Shown: positions 33,391 to 48,700, counted from the stretch's first letter. The stretch is DNA of 64,000 nucleotides from Chrysomallon squamiferum (GCA_012295275.1 CM022665.1:10532976-10596975), one strand, 5' to 3'. Translations and numbers: made by a program. Notes: generated by a model from the sequence alone, not told the origin.

Positions 33391-33457
33391 ATATTATAAG
33401 TCCAGCAATAAAGTTAATACATGCAAATGAGACAACAACAGTACACTGATTACAAAA

Positions 33458-33664
33458 TCAGTACAGCGGTTGAGCAACTACGGCATCACCGGCCCCTGGA
33501 TAGGTGGTGCCTGCATTGTTTCTGTTCTGTGTTCGGCTGGCTGCTTCAGCATGGAATATTGCTTCCTTCGCCAAATGCTTCTCTCGTAGAATCTGAAGTT
33601 TCACTGATCTGGGGACGTCGGGCACCAGGTATGAAATCAGCCATGAGAGAAAAGCAACGGCCAT
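33458..33664 (-). CDS. ANO7: ANO7-like exon 24 (last coding exon)
   Basis: Encodes [20 protein letters not shown], then [19 protein letters not shown] and a Gly-rich tail ending VVAQPLY and TGA. VPD(V/I)P followed by KREK and AK-A is the conserved anoctamin C-terminal block and is closest to ANO7. The leading ATG is an internal codon reached by splicing at AATCCAG. Confidence 0.9.
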   Translation of the reverse strand: MAVAFLSWLISYLVPDVPRSVKLQILREKHLAKEAIFHAEAASRTQNRNNAGTTYPGAGDAVVAQPLY

Positions 33665-33976
33665 CTGGATTCAAAGAATTTAAATAACGTTTTTTTATTA
33701 AACAATTATTGTTGTTGATGTTATTATTTTTAGTAGTAGTAGTGGTGGTGGTGGTGGTGGTGATTTTGGTGGAGGTGGAGGTGGTGGTAGTTGTGGTTGT
33801 GGTGGTACTTATTAATAAAAGAATTAAAAAAAATAATAATAATAAAAATTGGATAAATGAACTACAGTACTTACCACAAAGATTAGGATGAAGGCTAGTT
33901 TTGCACTCATGATGTGCCAGAATGCCATTGTGTAATTGTATGAAACTGAGTCACGGTAATCCCTATAGCTGGTAAC

Positions 33977-34052
<76 letters not shown>

Positions 34053-36575
34053 TGAGTGTGTAACACACACACACACACACACGTATACATGTACATTATA
34101 TAGACACCCACACACACACAAACACAGATTGTGATGTTATATATTTATTATTCTCCTAATAAGTGTAAATTCTAGACCGATCCATATTTATTATTATTTT
34201 ACACAATAATGTTTCATATACAAAATTATATATATATATATACTGTAATATTTCATATATATTATTAAGAATAAAATATAATGTCTCACATACGCAGTCA
34301 TACACATAATGTAATGTTACATATTTAGTAATAATGTAATAATGTTTAACATACGTAATAACATAACATATGCATAGACTGGATAAATAATCATATTACA
34401 CAAAGAAAATGAACTTTTGTCACTTACACTAATATAAAGAATTAACAAACAAAAAAGGTGTTAAAAACTAAAAAAAGGAAATTAAAATAAAAAAAACAAG
34501 AATAAACAAGTCTTACTGGCATACAGTAACGACTCCAAATTCATCTGATTTGTTATTGGAAGGAATGCTCGACTCCTCGAAATCACTGACATTAAACGTG
34601 GACAAACTCCATATCATGTAATCCTTGAGACTTGTGTCGTTGCTGTATCCATATTTGTACACAAGCTTGGGGATGAATTCTGAGGTGAATGCAATGATGC
34701 AAGCCTAAACAAAAGAGGGATGAAAACAAAAAAAGTAAACAAATAAGTAAAATTTAAATAAAAATTTAGATCATTTTTGTAACGAGTTTGACATTTCAAT
34801 GCAAAAAATATCTTTATGTAAAATTTGTGTAGCTCTACACAAGCTCTTGTTTGCTTCTCAAATTATTAGTAAGTTAATTTTATTTTAATTTATTTTACTT
34901 TTTAATTCTAATTTTGTGAATAAAAATAACCATACACTTGGCAGTACAAAATAAAAAAATAATAATAAATAATAATAATAATAATAATAAATAAATTAAT
35001 TAATTAATTAAAAAAAAAAAAAAAAAAAAAAAATACAATGAATACAAATATTAAAATATATAATTTACTTACATTTGAGAAAACTGCAACTGCAGATATA
35101 CCTTTCAGAATTCCAAACCAGACACCTAAATAAGTCATTAAAAATTTTAAAAAAAAGAAGAAAAGTGTAATAAACTACAAAAACAGTTATGCATACATCT
35201 GCATTTCTATATCGTGTTATGTCTACATGAAAGAAACCAGAAAAATCAATAACTAAAGACCATTCATCAAATATAAAATATAGTGAAACTAATATATTTA
35301 ATTTTCACTGCATAAAAAGTAAAAATAAAGATTCATTTTATTATTAGCTCTATTTAATATACTTAATATTAAACAAAATAAATTACATTGAAAAGATTCT
35401 ATAAAATATTTAATTTAAATGGTTCCAGAATTTCTCGTTAATGAACAGTATGAAAAAACACTATAATTAACAGTTTCACATTTGACTAGATTAATAAAAA
35501 ATAAAAAAAACTCTTTAAAAAATGAACTAATTAAACATGTTTTTTTTTCACAAGAATATTTCTTATTTTATTCATTATTTACTGGCTTCATGCAAAGATA
35601 AATTGAGAAAAATAAAGAAAATCCCTATTAAAGATGATCAAAAGTGCAAAATATTTGCAAATACCAACTAATAAAAAACTGCTCAGTCTCATAAAAAGTA
35701 CAAAATACCTATGTGGGGGGAAAAATAAAAAATAAAAAAAATAAAAATGAACACAATGGTTGGACTATATTTTCTCACCTCATTTTGCAAATTCCCTTCA
35801 AACAAATTAATTAATTAAGGAATGTTTTTTTAGTTGCAAAAACTGCAAACTTTCACAAGACATACATAATGTCTAGAAGCCAATTTCATTGCATAACAAC
35901 TAACATACTGTAGCCATAAAGCATATTTTGAACCAATTAGGAAAATGTCATGGGGGAAAAAAAAAAAAAAAAAAAAAAAAGGTGAGTGGCTAAATATTAA
36001 AGCCATATGAAGATGTTTTTAAATGGATCAAAATATATTTTGATGGATATTAGACAATCTACCTCAAAAATGAAATCTGAGGAGGTTTGCTTCCTGAAAA
36101 GTTTACATATTTATAACCTTGTATCATTACTGCTTCTTCTTTTGAAAAACCAAAAAGCAGTCAAGTGTATGTTAAATGAAATTTCTTCAGATATAAATTA
36201 AAATCTTACCAATATCTTGTGCCTTGACAGCAACTGGTCTTTTCCATGCTGTGACAAACTTGTAAGCATCCAGTCGTATTTCAATGATGTTATTAAGCAG
36301 AGCAAATACTGGTGCCAGCGGAAATGCAGCAACAAAGATAGTCACAAAACCAAACTGCAATACTGGAAAAAACCAACAACCCAATTATATTTGAGAAAAC
36401 TGTAAAATAAAGACATTAATCATGTCTAAACTATGAGTCTGAAAATAAAATTAACTGTGACTAAATGTAAAAATAAAAATAAAAGTATAAATGTAAAATA
36501 TAAATTTTGAAGATACACACACACACACCACCCACCCACAAACATATAAACATATATATATATGCATACATATAT

Positions 36576-36611
<36 letters not shown>

Positions 36612-36878
36612 CACACACACAAAAAATGAATCTCATAATAAAGATATTTAAAATATCAAAATATTCATCAGCCAAACTGTAACAAAACCTACCCATCTCC
36701 AGATATTCATCAAACAATCCCAGAGGTGGCATTTCAGACATGTTGTAATCTTCTTCCCACTGGGGCAGATTCCTTTTCTCTTCTGAAGACACTTTCCTAG
36801 CTTTAAACCAGTTCTTTAGTTTCCTTTTATATAAAAATAATTTTAATATGTTTAATAAAAAAGTAATCATTTCACTGA

Positions 36879-36921
<43 letters not shown>

Positions 36922-36999
36922 CCTTAGCTCTTGAACAAGTTCTTCAGCTTCCTTTTTTAAGAAAATATTTTAAAAAGTAATTATTTATTATATATGTGT

Positions 37000-37052
<53 letters not shown>

Positions 37053-38190
37053 TTGACAATAGATACAACACCTAACTATCCTGTGAAATGGCAATGTTTA
37101 ATCATAAAATTATTTACTTTATTATGATTATATGGTATTTAGAAGATGTTTTCGCACAGATCCATTCTTAGAGTTTATAAAAGACACTTACGGCAAAATA
37201 AGTTCCACAAAGTTATTGAAGGCTTGTTTACCAACCATGACAATACCCAACTGAATACAGAGCTCTATAAGACAGCCAGCTGGATCACACTGTAGAAATC
37301 CAAGTATAAAACAAAATCATCATAACACATTCGTTTTATAATTTCATCAATCAAAAAGCATGAGCAAACAACATGACTGTTTCTAGTAAAAATTTAAAAA
37401 AATTAAAGTTATGGAGATAACTGTTTTCTCCGTTCATCTATTTATTAACCCTGAATAATAAAAAACAGAGCAAGAACAACAAAAAAACAAAACATTAATT
37501 AATAAAAACACTTGTTATGTACCTGGTGAAGAAATCCTAATTATTTTTGACTGTTAATGCTTTTTTTAAGTCAATTTTTATTTTAAAAATACTATTGATT
37601 TTAATAACGCTTTCTGAAAATACATTGCTACTACTTGGATGCATGTTTATGTATGACATTTCTCTTTCATTATCACTCCATCAGAGACTCAGCAACCTGG
37701 ATCTGTGAGATCTGTGATACTTCTAGTTAAAAACAATACAATAGCACAGTTGATATTCATACCTCTTCCTGTCTGCTGTCCATAATATCACGATTGTAAT
37801 TTCCTGGTCTTCCAATAAGTCTGAAAATTAAATATATATAAATTAAAGAACATAAACTAAAACTGAGATATCTGTTATGAAAATTACAATCCTTCCCTCC
37901 TGCAAAAAAAACAAAAAAACAATACAACAGAAAAAAATAGGTCCAATATACATTTTGTGCCAAATTTTTGGTTAATACACATATTTATAAGCACCGAGGA
38001 TGTATTAATTATGATCCTGAACAATGCATTTGTAACTTGTATTTTTGAGATATCTCTATGAAGTTACTGTGAACAGCTTTAACACAGAGAAAATGAAGTA
38101 TGTTTTAATCTAACTCAGTTAACAAAACTTCCATACATGTTAACTGTTGCACAGAATGCTGAAAAAGTGTATTTTAAAAAAATAATTAAA

Positions 38191-38230
<40 letters not shown>

Positions 38231-39401
38231 TAAATAAATAAATAACAATAATAAAAATAAAGTAATAAATAGTATTAATATCAACATTGTTATTTTAAAA
38301 TCTTTTCTACTCAAAATACACCAAAATACATAAATAATGAACACACAGCATATGCAAGAATCTTGCACCTTTCAGATGTCAGCATTCTTTTGTTAAGGTT
38401 GTTAACAAAATTCTGATATGGTTCAATAAAGCAATAAAATAAAAAACAAAACAATACCTGATTTACATATTCATTAATACAGTCACTATTCTTTTTCATG
38501 GCCTCTTTCCATCTGTCAATGAGCTTTTTAACTAACCAGATATTTAAATCTTTAAATCTAATTAGATATTTACTTTTGAAAAACAGACAGATCTTTCACT
38601 ACAACCTGATACATGCACATCTGTATATTAAGATAAATGTATTTCTGTACAGGACTCACTTTCCCTTGAAGAAGGCAATGTAAAACAAAGATGCATAGTG
38701 ATTGACGAACTGGAAGAGAAACATCTTGAGCGTAAAACTGTCCTCCCATTCTGTCTGTGTTCTGTGAGTTTCTGTGAAATGAAAAATTAACAGTTCAGTT
38801 GTTGTTTGATTACGAATCAGAACAAAAATAAAACAGTCAACAGTTGAATGAAATTTAACAGGAAAATGTTAATTCACTACTTATTGTCGTTCTATGGGCA
38901 TAGTAATGATAAGAATGGAAAAGAGTAAAATAAATTAATATAAATATAAAGAGCTGATTTAGTTATGATATTTCAAACTGTATAAAATACAATTAATAAT
39001 AATTGTATGTAAAATACAAAATATTTATCTCAGAAATGTTGTAAAATTTACAATCAAAAGTTAATTTGTTTTAAAACGTTTATAACAAATGGTAGATGAA
39101 ACTGGAAAGATTCTACCACCCTGTATAATATGACAATAAAAAAAACATATAATCAAATAAAATATAGATATTTTATTATATATGATTAAATGACAAAGAT
39201 GTAAGGTCACTGAAAATATTTTGTTTTTGAAACTTACCAAAGTTTGTAAGTGTCTGAGCTATAATCAGATAAACCTGAAATCAAAACAAAATTAATTAAA
39301 AATAAACTGAAGTAAAATGGACTGATAAAAACAGACCAAAATAGCAAATCAGTACTCATGCACTTTCTCTCGCAGTCTCTCTTTTACATGAACATACCCA
39401 G

Positions 39402-39469
<68 letters not shown>

Positions 39470-40372
39470 CTGCACTTACTCTCTATGCCCCAAAGCAGAA
39501 GCATAACACACATACCTACTTCATATACAAACCTCTCCTTTCAAAAATAACTAACACAGACACTTACTTTTCCAAGAAGGATGATGATGACCAAGTTGAT
39601 GATGGCTGCCGTCACTGATGTTATTATGGAGGCTTTCTGGGCAATGTCTTCCTGACTGACACTAAACAGCAGAGCTGACACTGTGATTCTGTACACAATT
39701 ACACCAAACACAGCTGCAACTACCACACACAGCTGAAAAATAAAAATAATAATAACAGTAATAATGACAACAGTATAATACTAATAGAAATAATAATAAT
39801 AGTAATAAAAATAATAAATTAATAATAAAATAATACTAATTTTTTTAATTAATAATAACAATAATAAAATTAATAATACAAATTTTGGACACTGGATATG
39901 TAGCATCCACCATCTGTCCTCCAATACACATATTCGATAATTTTCCACAAGTTTTACATACTTATCTTAGTGACGAAAGCTTCATGCAGGGTTACAATAA
40001 ATCTACGCATTTTGATCATCAAGCTGATCCGTATTTAAAACCAAAGTAATTAAATGAATGGATCCAAGAACAAATGTCAATGCAAATGTCATCTCATCTT
40101 CACTGAACATTAAATAATAAAATAAATGTTTACCATGAACAGAATAACCCAGAGTGAAGATGTGACGCGACATATTCGACTGGCCAAAGGCAGATACGGC
40201 TCTTCACGCTGAAACAAATGAAAGACGACAGTTAATTTGATGTTATGTGAAGTCGGCAACTCCACTATGCTTGTAAGTATTTCAATCCTTTGTTTGTAAC
40301 AAATTAATTTCTGTCAATTTACAAATATTTTATTACTAATAACTAGTAATAAAATGACAGAAATTAAAGTTA

Positions 40373-40404
<32 letters not shown>

Positions 40405-40469
40405 ATTCATTTTCTAAAATCCAACAAAAATATTTTGGATTCTTTATTCTATCTTTAATTTAAGCTTCA

Positions 40470-40507
<38 letters not shown>

Positions 40508-42020
40508 AAAAAAAAAAAAAAAAAATCAATTGATGTATATTTTAAATAAGTTTTCAAGACTGCATAATTCAAACCAAACATTAAAATAAATATTAGAGTA
40601 CATCAATATAAACAGACTTTAGATTGCAATACTACTTAGTTCCACTGACTGTGGTTCTATCAAGCAAAAACATTTTTATATTTTTTATATTTAATAAACA
40701 CTCTTAGATTTTGATGACTCTGCTCTCACAGATTTTTTAAAATTATTTGTGAAGTGTTCAGAAGGTATATTATCACAACCGAACAAGGTAGAATGGTTTT
40801 AATCCAACCTTCACCATCCTTCAAATGCCTGCCAAACATCAAACTACACAGCTCTTTAACATTTGAACCCCTCAAGGCAAAACAAATTTGTTCCTCTGAG
40901 GCTGTGAGATGTTTGTATTTTTTATGTAGATAATTTACAAGGATACATTTTAAAATTAAAAAAAAAAGAAAAAAAAAAAGAAAAACAAAATGTACCATTT
41001 ATACTATCAATCAGTCTTAGACACATTTTTAAAAACAATAGTAATAAAAACAATAAACATTATTATAAAAATCATATTTTAGTCAGATTAATGATCTAAT
41101 TATGAATCTTCCAGCTATTAATATTCAACATCCCTGAAAAATGTAACCATCTATATAAAAAATATAAAAATTTAAAATATAAAAATTAAAAAATAAGAGT
41201 TGCCAGCAGTAAAAAACATTAAAATACAATTTCAATATATATTTTATTATTGTTAAATTTAAAAGTCAAAGGCAAACTAGTTAATATAAATTAGATATCT
41301 ACTGAATAAATAACAACCTGAAAAAACATAACTGCTAATTTTACATTTAAAAATAAACCTACATGCATTTGCATTTGAAAATATAACTATTAATAACTGT
41401 TTATAAAAATATATGTATTATGTACTACATGTACCTAATAATTGTTATTAGTACAGCATGTAAAAAAATATATAGTAATAACTACTTGTTTGTAAAAATT
41501 TAAAAAGTAATTATTTGTAGCTGCTTTTAAAAATGTAACTACTCATGACTAGATATAAATATATAACTAAGAATAATTGTATAAAAATATACTCACAGTT
41601 ACATGTTAAAATAAAATGAAAAATGTTATAACTACAATGGATCTAATACCTGCTTCCCAAAAGGCATAAACAAAAAGAATAAACAGAACATTTGATACTT
41701 GTGTAAAATGAATGGTTTAAACATGGCTGTTGTTATAGGGTCATTTTAGCAGAATGACTGCAAGGTCCATGACAAAAGACACACATTCAAAACTAGTAAA
41801 TTATTCATGGTTATACACCACATACACAAATAAAGTAATAGCATACACAAAAACTTTCAGGTATACAGAATTCCTTCTATGTTTTATTATTCTTTTTTTT
41901 TTTTTTCAAGACTTGACAAAAATAAATAAATAAATAATAATAATAATAATTAATAAATATTAATTAATAATAATAATGTCAGTAATAATAAGTAAATAAA
42001 TAAGTACCTATAATTAAACT

Positions 42021-42067
<47 letters not shown>

Positions 42068-43389
42068 TTAATTTTTAGTATTGGTAAACAAACATACACA
42101 TACTGCAACTGTAAATGTTAGATCAGATTCCCATCATAAAATGTAAAAATAATAATTAAAAAAAGCAACAACAACAAAAAAAAAGCCTGAGACACGATTA
42201 TAAAGTTTAATTTAAATCTAAGAAAGATTATGATCAAATAAGGAGTTTATATTGGCTTTGAAATTGGCAATAAATTTAAAATATTTTTATCATTATGAAG
42301 TTCAGCTGTGTGAAGGGATTTTATTGCCATTATGTCAGACCAATAATGTTAAATTTATTAATAAATTAACTGACAGAATTTAATAAATTTAACTGACAGA
42401 AATTTAAACTAGCTGATTGTCTTCACTGACAATATGTATGATATTTAAATTAACTAAGCTTTACTGGCAAACTTTTCACTTCCTACTTTCAAATAAAAAT
42501 AAACCCCAAAAGATATATTCTAATTATTTAACTTTTCATTTTTAAACAAAACTAATCTATAAATGATGTTTATGTGTATAAACAGATTTTTGAAATATCT
42601 TTATAGGAAAGTATGAAAGCAGTGACAGAACTAGCAATTCACACATGATGCAATAAACATTAATACAAATAAAATATTATTTTAGTAACAGATATTTTCA
42701 AAAAGGTTTTAAAAAAAGAAAAGAAAAAGAAAAATTAAAAAATAATTTATGTTTTGAAGCAGTAATTCATACTCTCTTCCCAAATTTCCAAATTAATTAT
42801 CCTTATTTATTTATCAGGACAAGATGAAGTTAATTTAAAAAAAAAAATTTCCATCTCTCTCTTATTCATTTATTTATTTATTTTTGGAAATGTGGGATAT
42901 GTAATTAAGTGTTAATCTAGCTTTAAAACAAACCTGAATTTCAAATTCGCTCATACTCTGAAGAAATGAAATCACAAATGTTAATTAAATGAAAATACAG
43001 ATTTCCAAAAAAAAAAGATAAATAAATAAATAAATAATATAATATTATAATAATATAATACAATATAATATAAAAAAAATAAAAATAAAAATAAAATAAA
43101 ATAAAATATAACATTTAAAAAAAAATTATATGGAAATTAGTTTTTCATATTACTGTGGTTCTGTATTAACTAGTTACATACTCTATAGAATAAATATGAA
43201 TTTAATTTTTTTTTTTTTTTATTATTATAAAATCAAACATAAAAAGCATAGATTTCTTTTACACATACAATGAAGAAATGTTTTATTTAACAATATATTT
43301 TGTATCTGTGTTTACCTAATGTTGTACATAGTTAGGAATCAGACCAAAAATTATTTAGCTATTCTGAAAATTATTTTTAAAAAGAATTT

Positions 43390-43424
<35 letters not shown>

Positions 43425-44568
43425 TTAACTATTACAAAAGACATTTTGTTTTCAAGTTTCATTTATTATTTCTCATATAAAAAGAATTTTGTTTATTTTC
43501 TTTGGCATATTTCATTAAAAATTTAAATGATCTGGATTCATTGGCCATGGGTTATTTAAAAAAGCATTAAAAAAAAAGTAAATAATAAATAAATAATAAA
43601 TAAATTAATTAATTAATTAATTAAAAGAATAATAATAAAAATAAAATTCTTAAAAAGTTTACAATTAATAAACCACAGTAACAAAATGATCAAAATTATT
43701 CAAATAAATCAGAACCTTTAGTAAACTTCTCAACTTTACAATGCTTTCAATATATGCAACAACATCATAAAATAAATTCACAGTGCTTGTTAAAACTGAC
43801 ATAAAATTTTCAAACAGAAATAATAATCTTTAAAAATGCATACAGTGCAATTCATTTTAGAATTTTATAAAATAGCAATACAAAATATTAAATATTTAAC
43901 AAATTATCCACACAGATTTGACACTTAGACAGTTTGATAGTTACTTATTTAAACATGAGTTTGTAAAAGCAGCAGGTTACCTGACAGTGTATGACATTGT
44001 GTCCTTTCTGAAACACATTGGTTAAAAAAAAAAAAAAAAAAAAAAGAAATAATAATAATATTTTCACTTGAATTTCTTAACAGGCTTTCTCTGTAAATAA
44101 AAAATCACTCTGACTTGCTTCATCTGAATGACTCTGAATGGGCGAAAAAAACAAAATAATAATAAAGTTGTAATGAACTTTAAAACCTCATATCACACAA
44201 ACAAAATACATTTTGAACATTTCTAAAATGTTAAATTATTAAAGACATGGCCATAATTTCAAGTTATTATCCCCAGTAGTTTTTCATGATTACTGGGTCC
44301 TCCATTTTCTATTTTTGTTCAATCAGATGAATGATGAAATTCTTAAATTTTGGAACTGCAATTTTTTTTGTCTAATTCTGATTTTCACAAAGGCTGCTTG
44401 AGATAATAACTTAAAAATTTGGCTAATAACAGACAATATCCATGTCATTTGATATAATATATACAGGTTTTGAAAAATAAATGTTATATTTATAAATACA
44501 TATAGAGCTCTTTTATTATATTCTAATAATAGAAAGTTATACTGTCATGGTACAAATTGACAGAATAA

Positions 44569-44607
<39 letters not shown>

Positions 44608-45116
44608 ATGACATAAGACTTTCCTAATAATAAATTATGTCAATAAAACAACAAACCCTTCAAATAATGACCTTTTCTTTTGTTTTCTTAAGTCAGTATA
44701 CACCCAAAAACAAATTAATGGAAAATGGCAGTTTCTCAAGATCATAAAAACTTCTGGTATTATTATATTTTATTATAAGTGTAGAAAAACAAATAAATCA
44801 TTTGGAATATATGAAATGTACTTAAACTAAGTGTTTTGTATCTGCACAGGTAGACCTTAATATTATATATGTTAAAATTTCAAAATTTAATAATCATTAG
44901 ATGTAATATAGTGAAAACCACAAAAACATGATTTCATAACAGACATATTGTACATGATTTTTTAATGATGTAAAATAAAAAAATTATTCATTTTTATTAA
45001 AATTCAAAGATGTTCTGGTATAGTAATATTTTTAATTTTATTAGTAATGAATTGGGAAATAACAACTTTGAATTTAATGATCACAAACATAAAATAACAC
45101 AAGCACATGTACATGC

Positions 45117-45159
<43 letters not shown>

Positions 45160-45742
45160 AGTTCATTAACAATAAAACATTTAAACATAAAATTAATAAT
45201 AATAATATTAAAAAAGATGAGATAACAAATAGATTTAGAAACATTGATAAAAAATGTACAGGTTTTATATACAGCAAATCAACTTTTGCTTAAAGAGATA
45301 CCTATTATTAATAAATATTGCCTATATACATTTTAGACAGGATTTAGACAAATCTGCAGATCTCCACAGAAACTAGTTAGATAAATCTAAATTCAGGTAA
45401 AATTACAATATGTAATTAAAATAATACTTAGGATATAGATTTTGAGAGAAAGACAGCTAATTATTTACATACATGTTAAATAATAAAAACTTAGTATTCT
45501 AACTTAGATTCAGATAAAAAAAATACACTGTTATTATACAAAATATTTAGATTTATTCAGAGATGCTATATTAGATGCTATATTAATGTGTAGAATGAAT
45601 TAGATGAAATGCTGTTACAAAATTAGGAACTATTAAAAACACCATAAAAAAGAAAAAAGAAAAAGGAACATACAGAATAGTTTCGAAAAGACCATAAAAA
45701 AATACACATATTTATTCACACACCCACACCCACACCCACACC

Positions 45743-45773
<31 letters not shown>

Positions 45774-48700
45774 CTGTATATATAGATATATAAAGATTCT
45801 TTTAATGTAGATGTAGACAGCAACATCACAGATTCTGGGCACGTCAGGTCTTCGTATTTGTTTTGTTCTGTTTGGTCTTTTTTGTTTGTTTTTTTAGAGA
45901 TAAAGACAGAAATACAAATTGAAAAGACACACACACACATTTACATACAGTGAGTTATGTAAAAATTAACAGCTATTTTCCAAAATGTTGTATTTTTTCT
46001 TTTTTTTGGGGGGGGTTCAGAACTTACTTTTTACCAGATTGCTCAAATTCACTAAAATGTGTGACATACTGTAATGATACAGAACACAGTGATCATGCGT
46101 AATGTCATGAAATGATGAAATCTCAAATATTTACTGTGATTTTTTTAACACTGGCAGAATGCAAAAGCAGAAATTTGAAAAAAAAACAACTTTTCATATG
46201 CAGCAGCATAAAGCTCAAGGCTTTGAGGCAACTGTAGTTTGCTGCAGTTAGTAAATAATATTTTACTATATTAAAGATGCTAATGTGTCTACTGTTAAGC
46301 CAGAATATTAAAAGATTTTACAAATCTAATCTCTTTATATATTTTAATAATCACAAACAAACAAAATAAATAAATAAATAAATAAATAAATTTTAAAAAT
46401 CCCCATATTATAAATAATAAATTGACAGACATTTAAAATGTTGTAATGAGTAGTATTCAGAAATAATACTGAAGAATTGTATCAAGATTTATTTTTATTT
46501 GATTATGTCTACTTTTAAAGACATTGCAGGATATTTAAAATAATGTTTTCAAAATTATTATTTATTTATTTTAATTGAATCTATTTATGGATTAAATAAA
46601 AAAAAAAAATCAATTTTTTTTGTTATATTAAAAAAAAAAGAAAAAAAAGGGAAATCCTTGATATGTTATTTGTTATTTATTATAACAGCTATTCTAAAAG
46701 CATTAAGTTAGTTCTAAGGATGAAGAGTACTAGATACATATTTTATATTCAAAAATTAATTAACTGTTTCTTACCTGGTTTATTGGATTCTTCTTTGTTT
46801 TTTCACTGTTGCTTCAAATTCTGGACGAAGTGTCTCCTGATTTAAATAAAATTAAATTTAGTCATAAAATTAGATGAAGTTGTATGAAAATAATTTTAGA
46901 ATTTATTACAAATGTGTTTATATAGATATATAGATGAAAAATAAATAATAGTAATAATAATACTTACAATAAAATCTATTATGGAAAAAACCTGAATTAA
47001 AATTTTTAAAACAGAAAAACCACATAAATACTGTCTAATACATTTTACAAGAAACCCTAATATTTTTTCACAATTCAGAATTGGAAATATTTATATGTTA
47101 ATGGTAAAACTGCGTTTCAATATTCATTCAAGGCATTTTTATTTTATTTTAAACCCATTTATTTTGTGAATTGTAAAGTTGTGTATTTCTGTCTCAATAC
47201 CTCTTCCTCAAAGTCAGCCACATCCCAGTCATATTCTATTTCTGCCTGCTTTCTCTTCCACATCTCATGAAAAAATGTTGCTATAAAAAAATTTAAAATA
47301 TTTAAAAAAAAGAATATGAATTAATGAATCAAATAATCATAGAAAAAAACGAAAATTTTACTAAAAATGAAAAAAACAAAAAAATGAAAAGAAAAAAGTT
47401 CTAAATATATAAATTAATTAAATATTTAATAAATAAATAATAGTTTTACATATTAAAGTGACAAGTAATGAAAAGAAAATAAATAAAAATGTTAAACATG
47501 ATTTACCCCATAAAGCCATAAATGCAGCAAATGCAACTGTAGCTTCATTGTCAAAAAGGTAGGTAACCATAGAATACAGACAACTTCGCTGAAGTTGCCA
47601 GTATGAGCAACGTTTGTCACAGAGTGGACACATTATCAAATTTCCTGGTTCATCATTTTTATCACACACATCCTGACTGGAATGGAAAATGAATAAAATT
47701 ATTTAACCATATTTTTAGACTAGTATTATATTCTGTCAATGGCAAAAAAAAAAAAACATACAAAAATACAACAAAAAAAATATACAGATAAAACAACACA
47801 ACTGGCTATTATTTTATCAACTAGCAGAAAGTGATCTTTCCCCAAGAACCTTGCCACAGACAGGAAATCATATACCATGGTGTTTCATATTCCAGTCCAA
47901 AGATGGAAAAAGTACAATGGATCCACTAATAAGAATCAGTTCTGTGACCTATCACACTTGATTTGACTTGAAAACAGTCGATTAAAAAACAAAAGCATTT
48001 TAATATTTATAGTCCTCAACAATATGGCCATCTTAAAGATTTCAGGCTATACTTTATATCTTTACAAATTACACTGTCACCTGATTTAATTTAGAGTTTT
48101 ATGGATAACAAAAAGAAAATTCACAACAGTGAAAAGCAAATACCTGGCAGGGTCGTCCCACATTAAACCCAGTCCATAGAAGAAAGCCACTAATCCACAT
48201 ATTGCAGCAGGAATTAGCAGTGCAGTGTAGAAACCCAGCCAACAGAAATATATGCCTATCTTCTCTCCAAAATATTTTCTGAAATCACAATATTTCACAC
48301 TTATAGACAATTACACATTATTTTGTTTTGGTTTCAGTTAAATTTTCCTTTTTCTTCTTCTTCTTCTTTTTATTATTAGTAGTATTAGCATTTTTACTAC
48401 GGCTACTACTACTACTATCATTATTATTTCCATTATTATTATCGTCATCACCATTTTAACTATTTTTCTTCAATTTGTAAAAAAATATAAATAAGCTAGA
48501 ATCTGGAACACTTTCCTATCATCAAGTAGAGAAAAGCAAACTGTCAGCAGTTTTAAATCAAGGCTCAAAACTTTTCAGATTTTATATTTTTATATTTTGT
48601 CAACTGAGCAGTACTATTAAGCACATTTCAAATTGTGCTATATAAATATCAGTTTTATTATTATTTATTAATTGTAGTAATATACTAAAAAATTGATAAT

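Larger units (their letters stand above)
23728..33457. other. Intergenic region between two convergent genes, including both 3' UTRs
   Basis: No coding exon is supported. The left part must contain the 3' UTR of the 5-phosphatase gene; candidate AATAAA signals occur near 23993 and 24206 and around 25031, but none can be chosen without transcripts. Notable contents are a diverged minisatellite at 24200-24716, a hairpin at 24708-24733, (AT)n near 25642-25670, a poly-A tract near 25867-25916, a 33-bp tandem repeat at 26624-26706 and many poly-T runs. From 28.4 to 33.4 kb I see only AT-rich DNA without recognisable elements. Confidence 0.6.

Noticed and set aside
33709-33891. Valine-rich open frame
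   Set aside because: It is a translation of the (GGT)n tract within an anoctamin intron.
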